A DNA stretch of 64,000 nucleotides, from the NCBI RefSeq assembly GCF_009755885.1, contig NZ_VYIX01000001.1, forward strand, positions 186,001 to 250,000, written 5' to 3'. Under the pieces are notes generated by a model. It saw only the letters and a program-made list of their open reading frames with translations. It made no database searches and had not been told where the DNA came from. Each line of letters opens with the position of its first letter. The stretch's first letter is position 1. Below, piece by piece: positions 53,368-62,434 of the stretch. The DNA is from Brachyspira sp. SAP_772. GTDB lineage: Bacteria > Spirochaetota > Brachyspiria > Brachyspirales > Brachyspiraceae. A program made the position numbers and the translations under genes.

Positions 53368-54000
53368 ATGCTTAAAAAATATATACAAACTAAAATAATA
53401 CCAGTAGTGATTGTAGAAAATGAAGAAGAGACAAGAAAGATAGCGGAACTTTGTTTGGAGTTTCTTCCTTCTATAGAATTAACTTTAAGAACAGAATACG
53501 GATATAAAGCATTAGAAATATTAGCTAAAGATTATCCAACTATTCAAAGGTCTGCTGCTACAGTTTTAAATATAGAACAAGTTAACAGAGTAGTTGATTT
53601 AGGCACAAATATAATAATAAGTCCCGGTTTTCAGCCTACGATGCTTGAATATGCTAAGAATAAAAATTATTATTACATACCCGGTGCTGCAACTCCTTCT
53701 GAGGTTGAACAATGTTTAGCTTATGGGTATAAATATATAAAGTTTTTTCATGCTGGTCTTTATGGAGGAATTAATTGGATAAAAAGTATAGCACCTGTTT
53801 ATAAGCACACAGGAGTGAAATTTATGCCTTTGGGCGGTGTAAATATTGATAATGTAAAAGAATATCTTCAAAATGAATATGTATTTGCATGCGGAGGTAC
53901 TTGGCTATGCCCAAGAAATCTAATAGAAGAGAAAAATTGGAAAGAAATAAAAAGAAGATTTGAAGAGGCTAATAAATTAATAAAAGAACTTAAAAATTAA
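53368..54000 (+). CDS. eda: KDPG aldolase
   Basis: A 210-residue class I aldolase that splits 2-keto-3-deoxy-6-phosphogluconate into pyruvate and glyceraldehyde-3-phosphate. Motifs are ELTLRTEYG (Glu and Arg), FQPTMLEYA, PGAATPSE and KFFHAGLYGG with the Schiff-base Lys, then PLGGVN. I prefer the ATG at 53368 (weak GGA site, family-sized product); an in-frame ATG at 53335 has no ribosome site. It ends the uronate operon; KDG kinase, needed between uxuA and eda, is not in the window. Confidence 0.9.
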   Translation: MLKKYIQTKIIPVVIVENEEETRKIAELCLEFLPSIELTLRTEYGYKALEILAKDYPTIQRSAATVLNIEQVNRVVDLGTNIIISPGFQPTMLEYAKNKNYYYIPGAATPSEVEQCLAYGYKYIKFFHAGLYGGINWIKSIAPVYKHTGVKFMPLGGVNIDNVKEYLQNEYVFACGGTWLCPRNLIEEKNWKEIKRRFEEANKLIKELKN

Positions 54001-54013
54001 ATATTTATTTTGA

Positions 54014-54040
54014 AGTTTAATAACTTGGAAATATTAAACT
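54014..54040 (+). repeat. Hairpin after eda
   Basis: AGTTTAATA (54014-54022) and TATTAAACT (54032-54040) form a perfect 9-bp stem with no T-run; possibly the processed 3' end of the uronate operon. Confidence 0.45.
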
Positions 54041-54051
54041 AATATTCAATA

Positions 54052-54080
54052 TTGACATTATTATATTAACTTAATATAAT
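54052..54080 (+). promoter_or_regulatory. Promoter for the small membrane protein-mazG unit
   Basis: TTGACA (54052-54057) and TATAAT (54075-54080), 17 bp apart, 23 bp before the start codon. Confidence 0.7.
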
Positions 54081-54102
54081 AACTTTTATTAAGGAATGTT
54101 TT

Positions 54103-54588
54103 ATGGAATTAATTTTATATATAATAATAGGTATAATTTGGCTTATAGTGAGTCTAATACAAAAGGCAGCAAAAGGCGGTTCAAAAAAAGTTAGTAGACC
54201 AAAAACTATTAATAAAAAAGTTAACACTAACAATAGAAAATCTTATAATAATAATGATGATGAGATATATAGAAATCTTAGAAAAAGCATAAGTGAATTA
54301 AAAAATATAAATGAAAATAATGATGACTTTTATGATGATGAATATGAACCTGATAATGAAATATTAGAAGAGCAAAATAGATATGCTTCTAGAATAAGAG
54401 AATTAGAATCTCAAAAATCTAAAATTACAGAAGAAAGTCCAATATTTAATGTATCAAATCAAAATAGAAGACATGTTAATCATATGCTTACTTCTTTGGA
54501 TATAAAAAATGCTATTATATATAATGCTATACTAGAGCCTAAGAGAATAAACTATTATAGAAAAATAAAGAGAGAAACAAATAAATGA
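54103..54588 (+). CDS. Small membrane-anchored protein, unknown function
   Basis: A 161-residue protein with one N-terminal membrane helix (about residues 2-21) followed by a basic stretch (KGGSKKVSRPKTINKK), which predicts the long tail is cytoplasmic. The middle is Asn/Asp/Glu-rich and probably disordered or coiled (about 45-105). A conserved-looking C-terminal piece (HMLTSLDIKNAIIYNAILEP) may be a short interaction motif. It overlaps mazG by ATGA, so translation is coupled. No family recognised. Confidence 0.65.
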   Translation: MELILYIIIGIIWLIVSLIQKAAKGGSKKVSRPKTINKKVNTNNRKSYNNNDDEIYRNLRKSISELKNINENNDDFYDDEYEPDNEILEEQNRYASRIRELESQKSKITEESPIFNVSNQNRRHVNHMLTSLDIKNAIIYNAILEPKRINYYRKIKRETNK

Positions 54589-55370
54589 AATCTTTTGAAG
54601 AGTTGATATCTATAGTTAAAAAGCTTCGTGGAGAGAATGGATGTGCTTGGGATAGGGTTCAGACGTTTGATAGTTTGATACCTTGTTTTTTGGAAGAGGC
54701 TTATGAGGTAGTTGAGGCTATTAACAATAAAGATTATGAGAATATAAAAGAAGAGCTTGGAGATATTTTGCTTCATGTTGTATTTTTTTCTGAGCTTGCT
54801 AATGATGAAAATAAATTTAATATAGATGATGTTTGTAATAACATTAATGAAAAACTTGTACGAAGACATCCACATGTATTTGGAGAGAGCCAAGTAAAAG
54901 ATGTTAATGGCATATTAAAACAGTGGGAAGAGATAAAAAAAGAAGAGAAGAAAAACGATAATAGAAGCATACTAGACAGCATACCAAAATCTTTGCCTAT
55001 AATGGAAAAATCATACAAGTTAATGAAAAAAGCTGCTAGTGTTGGGTTTGAATATGAGCATATAGATGATTCTTTAGATAAGATAGAAGAAGAGCTTATA
55101 GAAGTTAAAGAGGCATATAACGAAAAAGATAAAGAGCATTTAGAAGAAGAGATAGGCGATTTAATAATGACTGTTTTGGATTTTGCTCGTATGAATAAAA
55201 TTAATCCTGTTAATTCACTATTAAGAGTAAATGAAAAGTTTAGAAGAAGATTTCAATATATAGAAGATATGGCAAAAAAAATGAATAGAAGCTTAGAGAG
55301 TATGAGCTTGGAAGAGATGGATAATCTTTGGAATGAATGTAAGGCTATAGAAAAAAATAATAATCAATAA
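54585..55370 (+). CDS. mazG: Nucleoside triphosphate pyrophosphohydrolase MazG
   Basis: A 261-residue protein with two MazG domains. It hydrolyses nucleoside triphosphates to monophosphates and pyrophosphate, as a house-cleaning and stress-response enzyme. First domain: CAWDRVQTF, EEAYEVVEAI, ELGDILLHVVF (E-E-x-x-E and E-x-x-D metal motifs). Second: EEELIEVKEAY and EEIGDLIMTVLDFAR, then VNEKFRRRF. The layout matches E. coli MazG. Its start overlaps the preceding gene's stop, with the ribosome site inside that gene. No mazEF genes lie nearby. Confidence 0.94.
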   Translation: MKSFEELISIVKKLRGENGCAWDRVQTFDSLIPCFLEEAYEVVEAINNKDYENIKEELGDILLHVVFFSELANDENKFNIDDVCNNINEKLVRRHPHVFGESQVKDVNGILKQWEEIKKEEKKNDNRSILDSIPKSLPIMEKSYKLMKKAASVGFEYEHIDDSLDKIEEELIEVKEAYNEKDKEHLEEEIGDLIMTVLDFARMNKINPVNSLLRVNEKFRRRFQYIEDMAKKMNRSLESMSLEEMDNLWNECKAIEKNNNQ

Positions 55371-55389
55371 AAAATATTTATTTACTTCT

Positions 55390-55417
55390 TTGACAATATT
55401 AAATAATATAATATAAT
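55390..55417 (+). promoter_or_regulatory. Promoter of the AI-2E-family gene
   Basis: TTGACA (55390-55395) and TATAAT (55412-55417), 16 bp apart; a second overlapping TATAAT lies 5 bp upstream of the first. Confidence 0.65.
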
Positions 55418-55449
55418 ACACTAGTATTTAAAATATATTAGGAATATAG

Positions 55450-56640
55450 ATGAACAAATATAATATAGGTCAAATATTTTTTATCACTTTTATCTTTTTA
55501 TCAATATTTATAATGTATCAGCTTTTAAGACCATTTGGTATGGTGATATTTTTTGCTTTGGTTTTTTATGTTGTTTTATCACCGTTATTTAAAAAGGCTA
55601 TAGGCAAAAGCTATGGTAAAGAAGATAAGATATCTATGATTAAAAGGCACACTTTGGCCTTATTATTTTCTTTAACATCTTTAATTATATTTTTAGTGCC
55701 AACTAGTTTGTTATTATATACTATAATAGTTCAGCTTATAGATATATCAAATATTAGTATAAAATATTTTATGAACTTAGATTTTAATTCTATTTTAAAT
55801 AATGATAGATTAAGAGAATTATTATCATTGCTTCCCGTAGAAATATCTGCTACAGAGATATTAAGAAGAATACAAGATAGTTTATTATCAAATTTAACTT
55901 CGGTAAGTTCTTATTTAACGCAAAATGTTGCAGGCATATTAAAAGGAACTGGTAAGTTTGTAAGTTCATTTATATTTATGATGTTTTCTTTATTTTTCTT
56001 TTTTGTAGATGGGGAGTATCTTAAAGAACAAGTAAGTTCATTAATACCAATAGAGAAAAAATATTTAGACAGATTATTTAAACAGGCTTCTGAGGGTATA
56101 AGAGGAATAATATTTGGAAATTTATTTACTGGTATATTTCAAGGTATTTGTGCTTTTATAGTTTATTCTATATTTGGCGTTTCTAATTCTTTAACTTTTG
56201 CACTTCTTACAATTATAGCTTCATTTATGCCTATTATTGGTACTACCATTATTTGGATACCTCTTGGAGTACTTTTTATAATTAATGGGGAAATTTTAAG
56301 AGCCATAATATTTTTAGTAGTCTCTTGGTTCTTTATCACTATACCAGACAACTTTGTTCGTCCTTTGCTTTTAGGAAATAGAATAGAGCTTCACCCATTA
56401 TTTATATTCTTTGCTATATTGGGCGGTGTTTTATTTTTCGGACTTTCTGGAATTATACTTGGTCCTTTAACTTTTATATTATTCTTTGAAATTATGAGAA
56501 TGTATAATGAAGAGAAATTGTTTTCTGATAAAGAAGAGAGAAAAAGAGCTGTAAATAATTTTGTTAATACTAGGATAAGAAGAATTAATAGCATTAAAAG
56601 ACATCGTGTACATAATAGAAAAAATAGAAACAATATTTAA
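55450..56640 (+). CDS. AI-2E family transporter
   Basis: A 396-residue polytopic membrane protein of the AI-2E/PerM/TqsA family with about eight helices. Landmarks are the N-terminal helix pair, the amphipathic middle region (about 100-200), IIFGNLFTGIFQGICAF (about 222-238), ITIPDNFVRPLLLGNRIELHPLF (in pieces, about 295-317) and LGGVLFFGLSGIILGPL, which are the family's most conserved parts. Members export quorum signals or sodium/protons; the substrate is unknown here. A basic tail ends the protein. GT9 follows 18 bp later. Confidence 0.88.
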   Translation: MNKYNIGQIFFITFIFLSIFIMYQLLRPFGMVIFFALVFYVVLSPLFKKAIGKSYGKEDKISMIKRHTLALLFSLTSLIIFLVPTSLLLYTIIVQLIDISNISIKYFMNLDFNSILNNDRLRELLSLLPVEISATEILRRIQDSLLSNLTSVSSYLTQNVAGILKGTGKFVSSFIFMMFSLFFFFVDGEYLKEQVSSLIPIEKKYLDRLFKQASEGIRGIIFGNLFTGIFQGICAFIVYSIFGVSNSLTFALLTIIASFMPIIGTTIIWIPLGVLFIINGEILRAIIFLVVSWFFITIPDNFVRPLLLGNRIELHPLFIFFAILGGVLFFGLSGIILGPLTFILFFEIMRMYNEEKLFSDKEERKRAVNNFVNTRIRRINSIKRHRVHNRKNRNNI

Positions 56641-56658
56641 AGGTTTAATTTTTTATCA

Positions 56659-57639
56659 ATGAAAATATTAATAATAGGAATGAACTATATTGGAGATACT
56701 ATATTTATTACTCCAATTATAAGGGCTATAAAAAAACATTATGCTGATAGTTGCACTATTGATGTAATAAATGGAAGTAGGGGAATTGATATATTAAAAG
56801 AAAATCCGTATATAGATAATATCATTATTAGAGATGAAAATAATTTAGAGTTTATAAAAAAAGAAAATTATGATATAGGTTTTGCTGTAAACACATCATT
56901 TGTTTCGGCATCTATTTTAAAAAAAGCTAATATACCAGTGAGAGTTGGTGTTAATAGTGAATGCAGAGGATTTTTGCTTACACATAAAACTCCTTGGAAA
57001 AAACACAGTAGACATATTGTTGATACTATACTTTCAATTTTAAAACCTTTAAATATAAAAGATGATGGTTTTCATACAGAATTATTTTTAAGCAAAGAAG
57101 AAGAGGCATTCGGTTATAACAAAATGAAAGATTATAAAAATGCCTTAGTTGTTCATGGCGGAGCTACACGCATAAGTAAAAGATATACTCATTTTGCAGA
57201 GTTAATTAAAGAGTTTAAAAAAGACTTTAATGATGTGCCAATAGTTATTATAGGCTCTAAAGATGATATCGCTTTTGCCAACACTATGAAAGAAAACATT
57301 AACGATATAATAGATTTTACTGATAAACTTACAATAAGAGAGCTTATATCTGTAATAAAATATTCATATTCTTTAATTGGAGGCGATAGTGCACCATTGC
57401 ATATTGCAAATGCACTTGGAATATATTCTATAGGCATATTTGGAGATACACTTCCTTTAATATACGGAGTTCGAGGAGATAAATCTTTTAATATAGAAGC
57501 GAGAGAAAAATATTGTAATAAGATAAAAAGCTTTCATTGCGAGTATATAAGAAGAGGCTGTAAGACTATAGATTGTTTAAATAAGTTAGATTATAGAGAT
57601 ATTTTGCCATATTTAGTATCTATTTATAAAAAATTATAA
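56659..57639 (+). CDS. Glycosyltransferase family 9 (heptosyltransferase-like)
   Basis: A 326-residue GT-B fold enzyme. The N-terminal ILIIGMNYIGDTIFITPIIRAIK and the C-terminal GGDSAPLHIANALGIYSIGIFGDT are the two GT9 signatures, with VVHGGATRISKRY in the donor-site region. GT9 enzymes add heptose or a related sugar to the core of lipooligosaccharide at the inner face of the membrane. It is probably co-transcribed with the AI-2E gene; the ribosome site is weak (AAGG 13 bp upstream). Four Cys residues cluster near the C terminus. Confidence 0.87.
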   Translation: MKILIIGMNYIGDTIFITPIIRAIKKHYADSCTIDVINGSRGIDILKENPYIDNIIIRDENNLEFIKKENYDIGFAVNTSFVSASILKKANIPVRVGVNSECRGFLLTHKTPWKKHSRHIVDTILSILKPLNIKDDGFHTELFLSKEEEAFGYNKMKDYKNALVVHGGATRISKRYTHFAELIKEFKKDFNDVPIVIIGSKDDIAFANTMKENINDIIDFTDKLTIRELISVIKYSYSLIGGDSAPLHIANALGIYSIGIFGDTLPLIYGVRGDKSFNIEAREKYCNKIKSFHCEYIRRGCKTIDCLNKLDYRDILPYLVSIYKKL

Positions 57640-57696
57640 AAAGTAATTTTCACTATATACATAAACAACTATATTTTATCATATAATTTTTTTATT

Positions 57697-57738
57697 CAAC
57701 TTTTTCCCGCCGCAAAAAGTTGCAAAAAGTGCAAGTAC
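57697..57738 (+). repeat. Dispersed repeat copy D, module 1
   Basis: CAACTTTTT / AAAAAGTTG stem around CCCGCCGC, then CAAAAAGTGCAAGTAC. The arms differ from copies A and C at four pairs, all with matching changes on the other side. Confidence 0.75.
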
Positions 57739-57801
57739 TTGAGATTTGTAGGTTTACAATATGTATTAGATAAAATATATAATAATATCTATATTTAAGC
57801 T

Positions 57802-57907
57802 AAAAATGCAGTTCTTTTGCTTCTTTTATACCAATACCGAAGGCACTTCCTACGGTCGTAAAAGAAGTGGGGGTACGGGGGCTAGTCCCCGTAAATAATG
57901 AAAACAT
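57802..57907 (+). repeat. Dispersed repeat copy D, module 2 with one apex unit
   Basis: AAAAATGCAGTTCTTTTG, hairpin arms CTTCTTTTA / AAAAGAAG with one 23-nt unit at the loop (57837-57859; itself a small hairpin CCGAAGG / CCTACGG), then GTGGGGG, the perfect stem TACGGGG / CCCCGTA, and AAATAATGAAAACAT. The rest of 57640-58002 is AT-rich without features. Confidence 0.75.
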
Positions 57908-58002
57908 CAAATTTAAAATTGATAAGTTAAAAAAAATTTTTAGTATATTTTTAACATACAAAGTTAAAACATTTATTAATACTTTTCAAACATCTCTAAA
58001 AA

Positions 58003-59154
58003 TCAATTTTTAGCCATTCTATTATTTGCTGTTTTTTTATCTAATACAAAAATATCTTTCACATTTTCGTTTGTAAGCGGTGAGTAAAAATTATTTATTA
58101 ATTGATAGCCTGATTTTATAGCATTAGTGTCATAAGCACTATAAACATAATTGCTTGATAGTGTAGGCATATTAATACTAGGGTTTTCTTTTATTGGCTT
58201 CATTACAAACTCAAAGCCATTATCTCTAAAAAATGCATAATATGTTGGAACATAAGAAAAACTGATTTCTCTGTTTTCATCAATTTCTAATGAAAGAATA
58301 GTTCCTACATCTAAATACGGATATCTTCCCTTATGATTAGCAATAAAATTACCTAAAGAATATATTATTATACCACTGTTGTTAGTGCCGTTATATACTT
58401 CTGCTGGTCTTGGTACATGCGGATGATGACCTATTATAATATCTACTCCATTTTCTATTAAAGCTCTTGCTGTTTCTATAGTGGTATCTTCTGGAGCGAT
58501 TGTATATTCATATCCAAAATGCAAAGATATTATTTTTATTTCATTGTTTGTTGCTAAAGACATATCACTTTTTACTTTTGCTATCAAATCATCTTTTTTT
58601 GGGTAGAAGTTCATAAAATAGAAATAACCGTCTTTATTTGTTTTGTGGCTTAAGGCATTATCAAGCATGGTGTATGCTGATATAAATATTGGTATGCCGT
58701 TTATATTTGTTATTATAGGGGATATATCTGATGAGTTTGTTGAGCCTCCTAATGTGAGTATGTTGTTTTGATGAAGTATAGATACAGTTTCTGCCTCTGC
58801 TTTAGCTCCTTGGTCATAAGCATGATTATTTGCTATAGAGAAAGTATTAAAATAATTAAAGAAATATTCTAAATACTCTTTAGAGCCGTTAAACTCTGGA
58901 TAAGGCATAGGAGGTTTATTGGTATTTACCACAAACTCCAAATTGGCAAATACAATATCACCTTGAAAATAATCTTTTAAATCTATTAGTATATCATTAC
59001 CTTCAAAAGCTTCTACAACTTTTGGATGAGTCATAATGTCGCCTGTAAAAACTAACTTTGCCTTTTTTATAGGTTCATTATTTTGTTTGTTTTCTTTTGA
59101 TTCGCATGAAAAAAGAAACATCAATATAAATAATATACTAATAAATTTTTTCAT
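58003..59154 (-). CDS. CapA-family lipoprotein (poly-gamma-glutamate capsule synthesis-like)
   Basis: A 383-residue protein with a lipobox signal (LFSC, cysteine at about residue 17) and a metallophosphatase-like CapA domain: FTGDIMTHPKV (about 34-44), FANLEFVVN, SIANNHAYDQGA, and IIGHHPHVPRPAEVYNG. In Bacillus CapA acts in poly-gamma-glutamate export; relatives without CapB/C, as here, have uncertain roles in the envelope. It abuts the CNNM gene with no gap, at the end of the cheX-amidase-CNNM-capA operon. Confidence 0.88.
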   Translation of the reverse strand: MKKFISILFILMFLFSCESKENKQNNEPIKKAKLVFTGDIMTHPKVVEAFEGNDILIDLKDYFQGDIVFANLEFVVNTNKPPMPYPEFNGSKEYLEYFFNYFNTFSIANNHAYDQGAKAEAETVSILHQNNILTLGGSTNSSDISPIITNINGIPIFISAYTMLDNALSHKTNKDGYFYFMNFYPKKDDLIAKVKSDMSLATNNEIKIISLHFGYEYTIAPEDTTIETARALIENGVDIIIGHHPHVPRPAEVYNGTNNSGIIIYSLGNFIANHKGRYPYLDVGTILSLEIDENREISFSYVPTYYAFFRDNGFEFVMKPIKENPSINMPTLSSNYVYSAYDTNAIKSGYQLINNFYSPLTNENVKDIFVLDKKTANNRMAKN

Positions 59155-60525
59155 TTATTCTTCTTCCTTATCTGTATTAACTTCAGTATTGTTTATATTA
59201 TTTACATCGGATATTCTAATGCTATTTATAGGAGTAAATTCCATCTCTATTATTCTTCTGTCTTCAACTTTCATTATCCTTACCCTATAATCATTCAATA
59301 TAAGCCTCTCATTTACATCAGGTATATGGTCTAATTTATCTAATACATATCCCGCTATAGTTTGATACTCTTCATGTTCTATATTTAAGTTCAATACTTC
59401 ATTAACATCTTCAATTGATGCTGTTCCATTTACTATGATTCTTTTTCCTTTTAACTTTATTAAATCTTTCTCTTTTTTATCGCTCTCATCTTCAATATCA
59501 CCCATAATCTCTTCAACAATGTCTTCCATAGTAACAAGTCCAGAAGTGCCGCCGTATTCATCTATTGTAATAGCCATCTGCAATTTTCTTTTTTGCATAT
59601 CTGTAAATAAACTGCTTATAGTTTTTGTTTCAGGTACAAAATACGGAAGCATAATATAATCTATTGCTTTCTTTTTCATTTTGCTTGCTTTGCCGTTATT
59701 TTTGATATAATCTTTAAATAAAGCCCTTGTGTGAAATATTCCTATAATGTGGTCAATAGTCTCTTCATAAACAGGAAATCTTGAAAGACCAGTATCCACC
59801 GTTAAACGCATAATTTCATCAATATCAGTATCAGCTTCTATGCATACCATGTCTACACGAGGCGTCATTATCTCTTCTGCTGTTTTGTTTCTAAAATCCA
59901 TTACACCAGTAAGCAAATCATGTGTATATCCTTTTATAATTCCAGCTTTATGCCCTAAATTAATTATTGTTGTGATGTCGTCTATACTTGATAATGCACT
60001 CTTTTTTTCTTTGTTTCTTAATTTCTTTGGTACAAAATAATTCATTATAAATGTTGTTATTTTATCCATTAAAAAAGTAATTGGTTTAAAAATAAAATGA
60101 CAAAGCTTCATAAAGTATAGCAAATATGGTATAGCTTTTTCAGCATTTACTCTCATAAGTACTTTTGGAAGTATTTCTCCAAATATAATAATAAGTATTG
60201 TGATTGTAGCTGTAGAAATTGTTACCATCATATTTTCAGAAATATTTGGTAGGGCAAGGGCTATTTTTATAGCAAATACAGTTATTATTGAGCTTGCTGT
60301 AATATTAACTATATTGTTTCCTACAAGAAGGGTAGGTATCATAGAATTATTTTTACCCCAATACTTTGTATCATCTTCTTTAATTTTCTTTTCTCTCACA
60401 AGACGCATTAATGTTACTTCATCTATGCTTGTGTATGCCGTTTCACTTCCAGAAAAAAGCCCTGATAGCATTATTAGTATTAATATGCTAAAAATTTCAA
60501 ATAAATAAATAAATATAACTTCCAT
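59155..60525 (-). CDS. CNNM/CorC-type membrane protein (hemolysin family)
   Basis: A 456-residue protein with a DUF21/CNNM membrane domain of about four helices (residues 5-185; SGLFSGSETAYTS at about 20-32 is the hallmark), a CBS pair (about 210-340; MTPRVDMVCIEADTD and IDEYGGTSGLVTMEDIVEEIMGDIEDE), and a C-terminal CorC_HlyC domain (about 360-440; AGYVLDKLDHIP). Members transport or sense magnesium and were once called hemolysins. The acidic-proline SGSETA loop that binds the ion is intact. It is 15 bp after the amidase gene. Confidence 0.92.
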   Translation of the reverse strand: MEVIFIYLFEIFSILILIMLSGLFSGSETAYTSIDEVTLMRLVREKKIKEDDTKYWGKNNSMIPTLLVGNNIVNITASSIITVFAIKIALALPNISENMMVTISTATITILIIIFGEILPKVLMRVNAEKAIPYLLYFMKLCHFIFKPITFLMDKITTFIMNYFVPKKLRNKEKKSALSSIDDITTIINLGHKAGIIKGYTHDLLTGVMDFRNKTAEEIMTPRVDMVCIEADTDIDEIMRLTVDTGLSRFPVYEETIDHIIGIFHTRALFKDYIKNNGKASKMKKKAIDYIMLPYFVPETKTISSLFTDMQKRKLQMAITIDEYGGTSGLVTMEDIVEEIMGDIEDESDKKEKDLIKLKGKRIIVNGTASIEDVNEVLNLNIEHEEYQTIAGYVLDKLDHIPDVNERLILNDYRVRIMKVEDRRIIEMEFTPINSIRISDVNNINNTEVNTDKEEE

Positions 60526-60540
60526 AATCGTAATAAAAAA

Positions 60541-61203
60541 TTAATGTATCCTTTGTTTTATTTCTTGCATAAAATCATATCCGGGGTCAGTTTTTATAGT
60601 GAATCTGTATGTGGGGTCTATTTCTCTAAAAAGATGATAATGAGCTGCGTTGGTGTCTCTATATTCATAATGCCCTATGACATATTTTATGCTTTTATAA
60701 TGATTTTTTAAATATTTAATTAGTTTAATATTTGAATTAAGCTGCTCTTTTGTAAGCTGACCAGCAAAACCTATATTTTCTATACCTATTGCTGTGTAAT
60801 TTAACCCTATAGTGTGCCTTGCCATATATTCTAAAGGAGTACTTGCATATATTGTACCGTTTGTATCAATTAAAAAATGCGTACCAACATTAACATCTCC
60901 TCCAGAATCTATATCCGCTCTTCCTATAAGAAAATCATTTTGAAAAACATTAAGAGCTATTTGTAAATTTTTTGTTTCGGTAGAGTGTACAACTATTATT
61001 TGAGGGTTCACCAAACTATAATTTGGATAACCATAATGTTTTTGGCTATATTCTGACATTAAACTTAATTTTAATGTACTTGGATATATTTTATATATAT
61101 TGTGTATTTCTATAGTATTATTTTCTTTATTAGATATAATCTTTTTACTGCTACTACATGATATTATAGTTATAAAAAAGAATAATATAACAATATTTTT
61201 CAT
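60541..61203 (-). CDS. N-acetylmuramoyl-L-alanine amidase, lipoprotein
   Basis: A 220-residue protein with a lipobox (TIISC, cysteine at about 16) and an Amidase_2 zinc domain: VVHSTET (first His), GTHFLIDTNGTIYASTPLEYMARHTIG (second His in pieces), AIGIENIGF (Glu) and VIGHYEYRDT (third His position) near residue 185. It cuts the bond between muramic acid and the stem peptide in peptidoglycan. A lipid anchor puts it in the periplasm facing the wall. It lies 23 bp after cheX in the same operon. Confidence 0.88.
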   Translation of the reverse strand: MKNIVILFFFITIISCSSSKKIISNKENNTIEIHNIYKIYPSTLKLSLMSEYSQKHYGYPNYSLVNPQIIVVHSTETKNLQIALNVFQNDFLIGRADIDSGGDVNVGTHFLIDTNGTIYASTPLEYMARHTIGLNYTAIGIENIGFAGQLTKEQLNSNIKLIKYLKNHYKSIKYVIGHYEYRDTNAAHYHLFREIDPTYRFTIKTDPGYDFMQEIKQRIH

Positions 61204-61226
61204 ACAGCAATTATATAATAAAATAT

Positions 61227-61727
61227 TTAAGCGTCCATAGCTATATTAACGCTAACAAAACCAATATTAGATTGAAAAGGTATTATGATAGTTTGTAAGT
61301 TTTTTGGGATAATTTGAATTTCTTTTCCATAGTATAGTATAGGAGGAGTAATATCGCAGCTTATACCTTCTTCAGATAATTTAGTGATAGCAAGTCCGCT
61401 TATAGTATTACCCATTTCATTTATAACGCTTCTCATCATATCTTCAAACTCATCTTCAGAGTCATAATCACTGCGTTTTTTATCGGTGAGGCTTTCTGTG
61501 AGAAGTTGAGAAAAATTTTCAGGGAATTCATACAAAACTTGCCCATTAACATCTCCAACTATTCCTATAGCAACACCATAACCTGAAAATAATTTACGTC
61601 CTTGTCCTTTTACCAAAGTTCCTTTTTCCATAGGAATACCAGCCATTTCTTTAAATATAGAAACCAGAGATACTATGAAAGGATTTATAAATCTAACATC
61701 CATGAATTTTATAGGAGTAGTAGCCAT
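61227..61727 (-). CDS. cheX: CheX-family chemotaxis phosphatase
   Basis: A 166-residue CheX/CheC-fold protein. CheX dephosphorylates CheY-P and is the main CheY phosphatase of spirochaetes. The catalytic segment E-x-x-N is seen in RSVINEMGNTISGLAITKLSE (Glu and Asn at about residues 107 and 110). The protein starts FMDVRFINPFIVSLVSIFKEM, as in the family. The ATG is preceded by GAGG. It is first in an operon with envelope genes instead of cheA-cheW-cheY, which is uncommon. Confidence 0.87.
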   Translation of the reverse strand: MATTPIKFMDVRFINPFIVSLVSIFKEMAGIPMEKGTLVKGQGRKLFSGYGVAIGIVGDVNGQVLYEFPENFSQLLTESLTDKKRSDYDSEDEFEDMMRSVINEMGNTISGLAITKLSEEGISCDITPPILYYGKEIQIIPKNLQTIIIPFQSNIGFVSVNIAMDA

Positions 61728-62026
61728 ATAATTTTCCTCTTAAAACATCAAATATTAATTACAATAGTTTTAGTATAGCATATATATATCTTTATTTCAA
61801 TAGTTTTTTGATTACTAAAACTTCTTATACATATAACTATAATATACTAAAAATTTTTATAATTTCATAAAAGTAGTTTTTTATTTCAATATTAGATTTA
61901 AATATTTGAACTAATTTTATAAATATATAATTATTGATTTTTGCTTTTATTTTGTTATAATGCTTTTAAAGAATAGTCAAAATAAAGTCAAAAAAATCAA
62001 AGTATAAACTATAAGGAAGAATATTG

Positions 62027-62431
62027 GTGAAAAAATTTATTATTTCAATTATTTTTATTAGTTTAATTATCTCTTGCAAAAGTGTTAATAATAATACTAT
62101 TGATACTGCTGCAACAAATTATAAAGAAATAGAAAGTAAAATCACATTAAAAGATAGGTCTGGATTATATAAATCTAAAAGCCCGTATTTTGTTTTAAAT
62201 ATTGACTTAAAAAATAGCGGTTATGCTTATGTAACTTTGAAAGGCTGGATGGTTTATAATGGTATGATTAAAGTTGGGGAGCCTAACTCTGAAGATAAAA
62301 TATTTAAATTACAAGTAGATAATATTACATATATAATATTAGAGTTTAATAATAATAATTTAGATAATGCTAAAGCTTCAATATTCTTAAAAGATGTTTT
62401 ACAGCAGGCATTGAATCTAAATAAGGCATAA
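62027..62431 (+). CDS. Small lipoprotein, unknown function
   Basis: A 134-residue protein with a lipobox signal (IISC, cysteine at about residue 17). The start is probably GTG at 62027, 8 bp after AAGGAA; a TTG one codon earlier is the alternative. The mature part has a Ser/Thr/Asn stretch, then a beta-rich domain (YFVLNIDLKNSGYAYVTLKGWM; NITYIILEFNN) and a C-terminal helix. No family recognised. Its stop is 3 bp from the stop of the convergent membrane protein and no terminator separates them. The AT-rich gap 61728-62026 shows nothing else. Confidence 0.65.
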   Translation: MKKFIISIIFISLIISCKSVNNNTIDTAATNYKEIESKITLKDRSGLYKSKSPYFVLNIDLKNSGYAYVTLKGWMVYNGMIKVGEPNSEDKIFKLQVDNITYIILEFNNNNLDNAKASIFLKDVLQQALNLNKA

Positions 62432-62434
62432 TTG

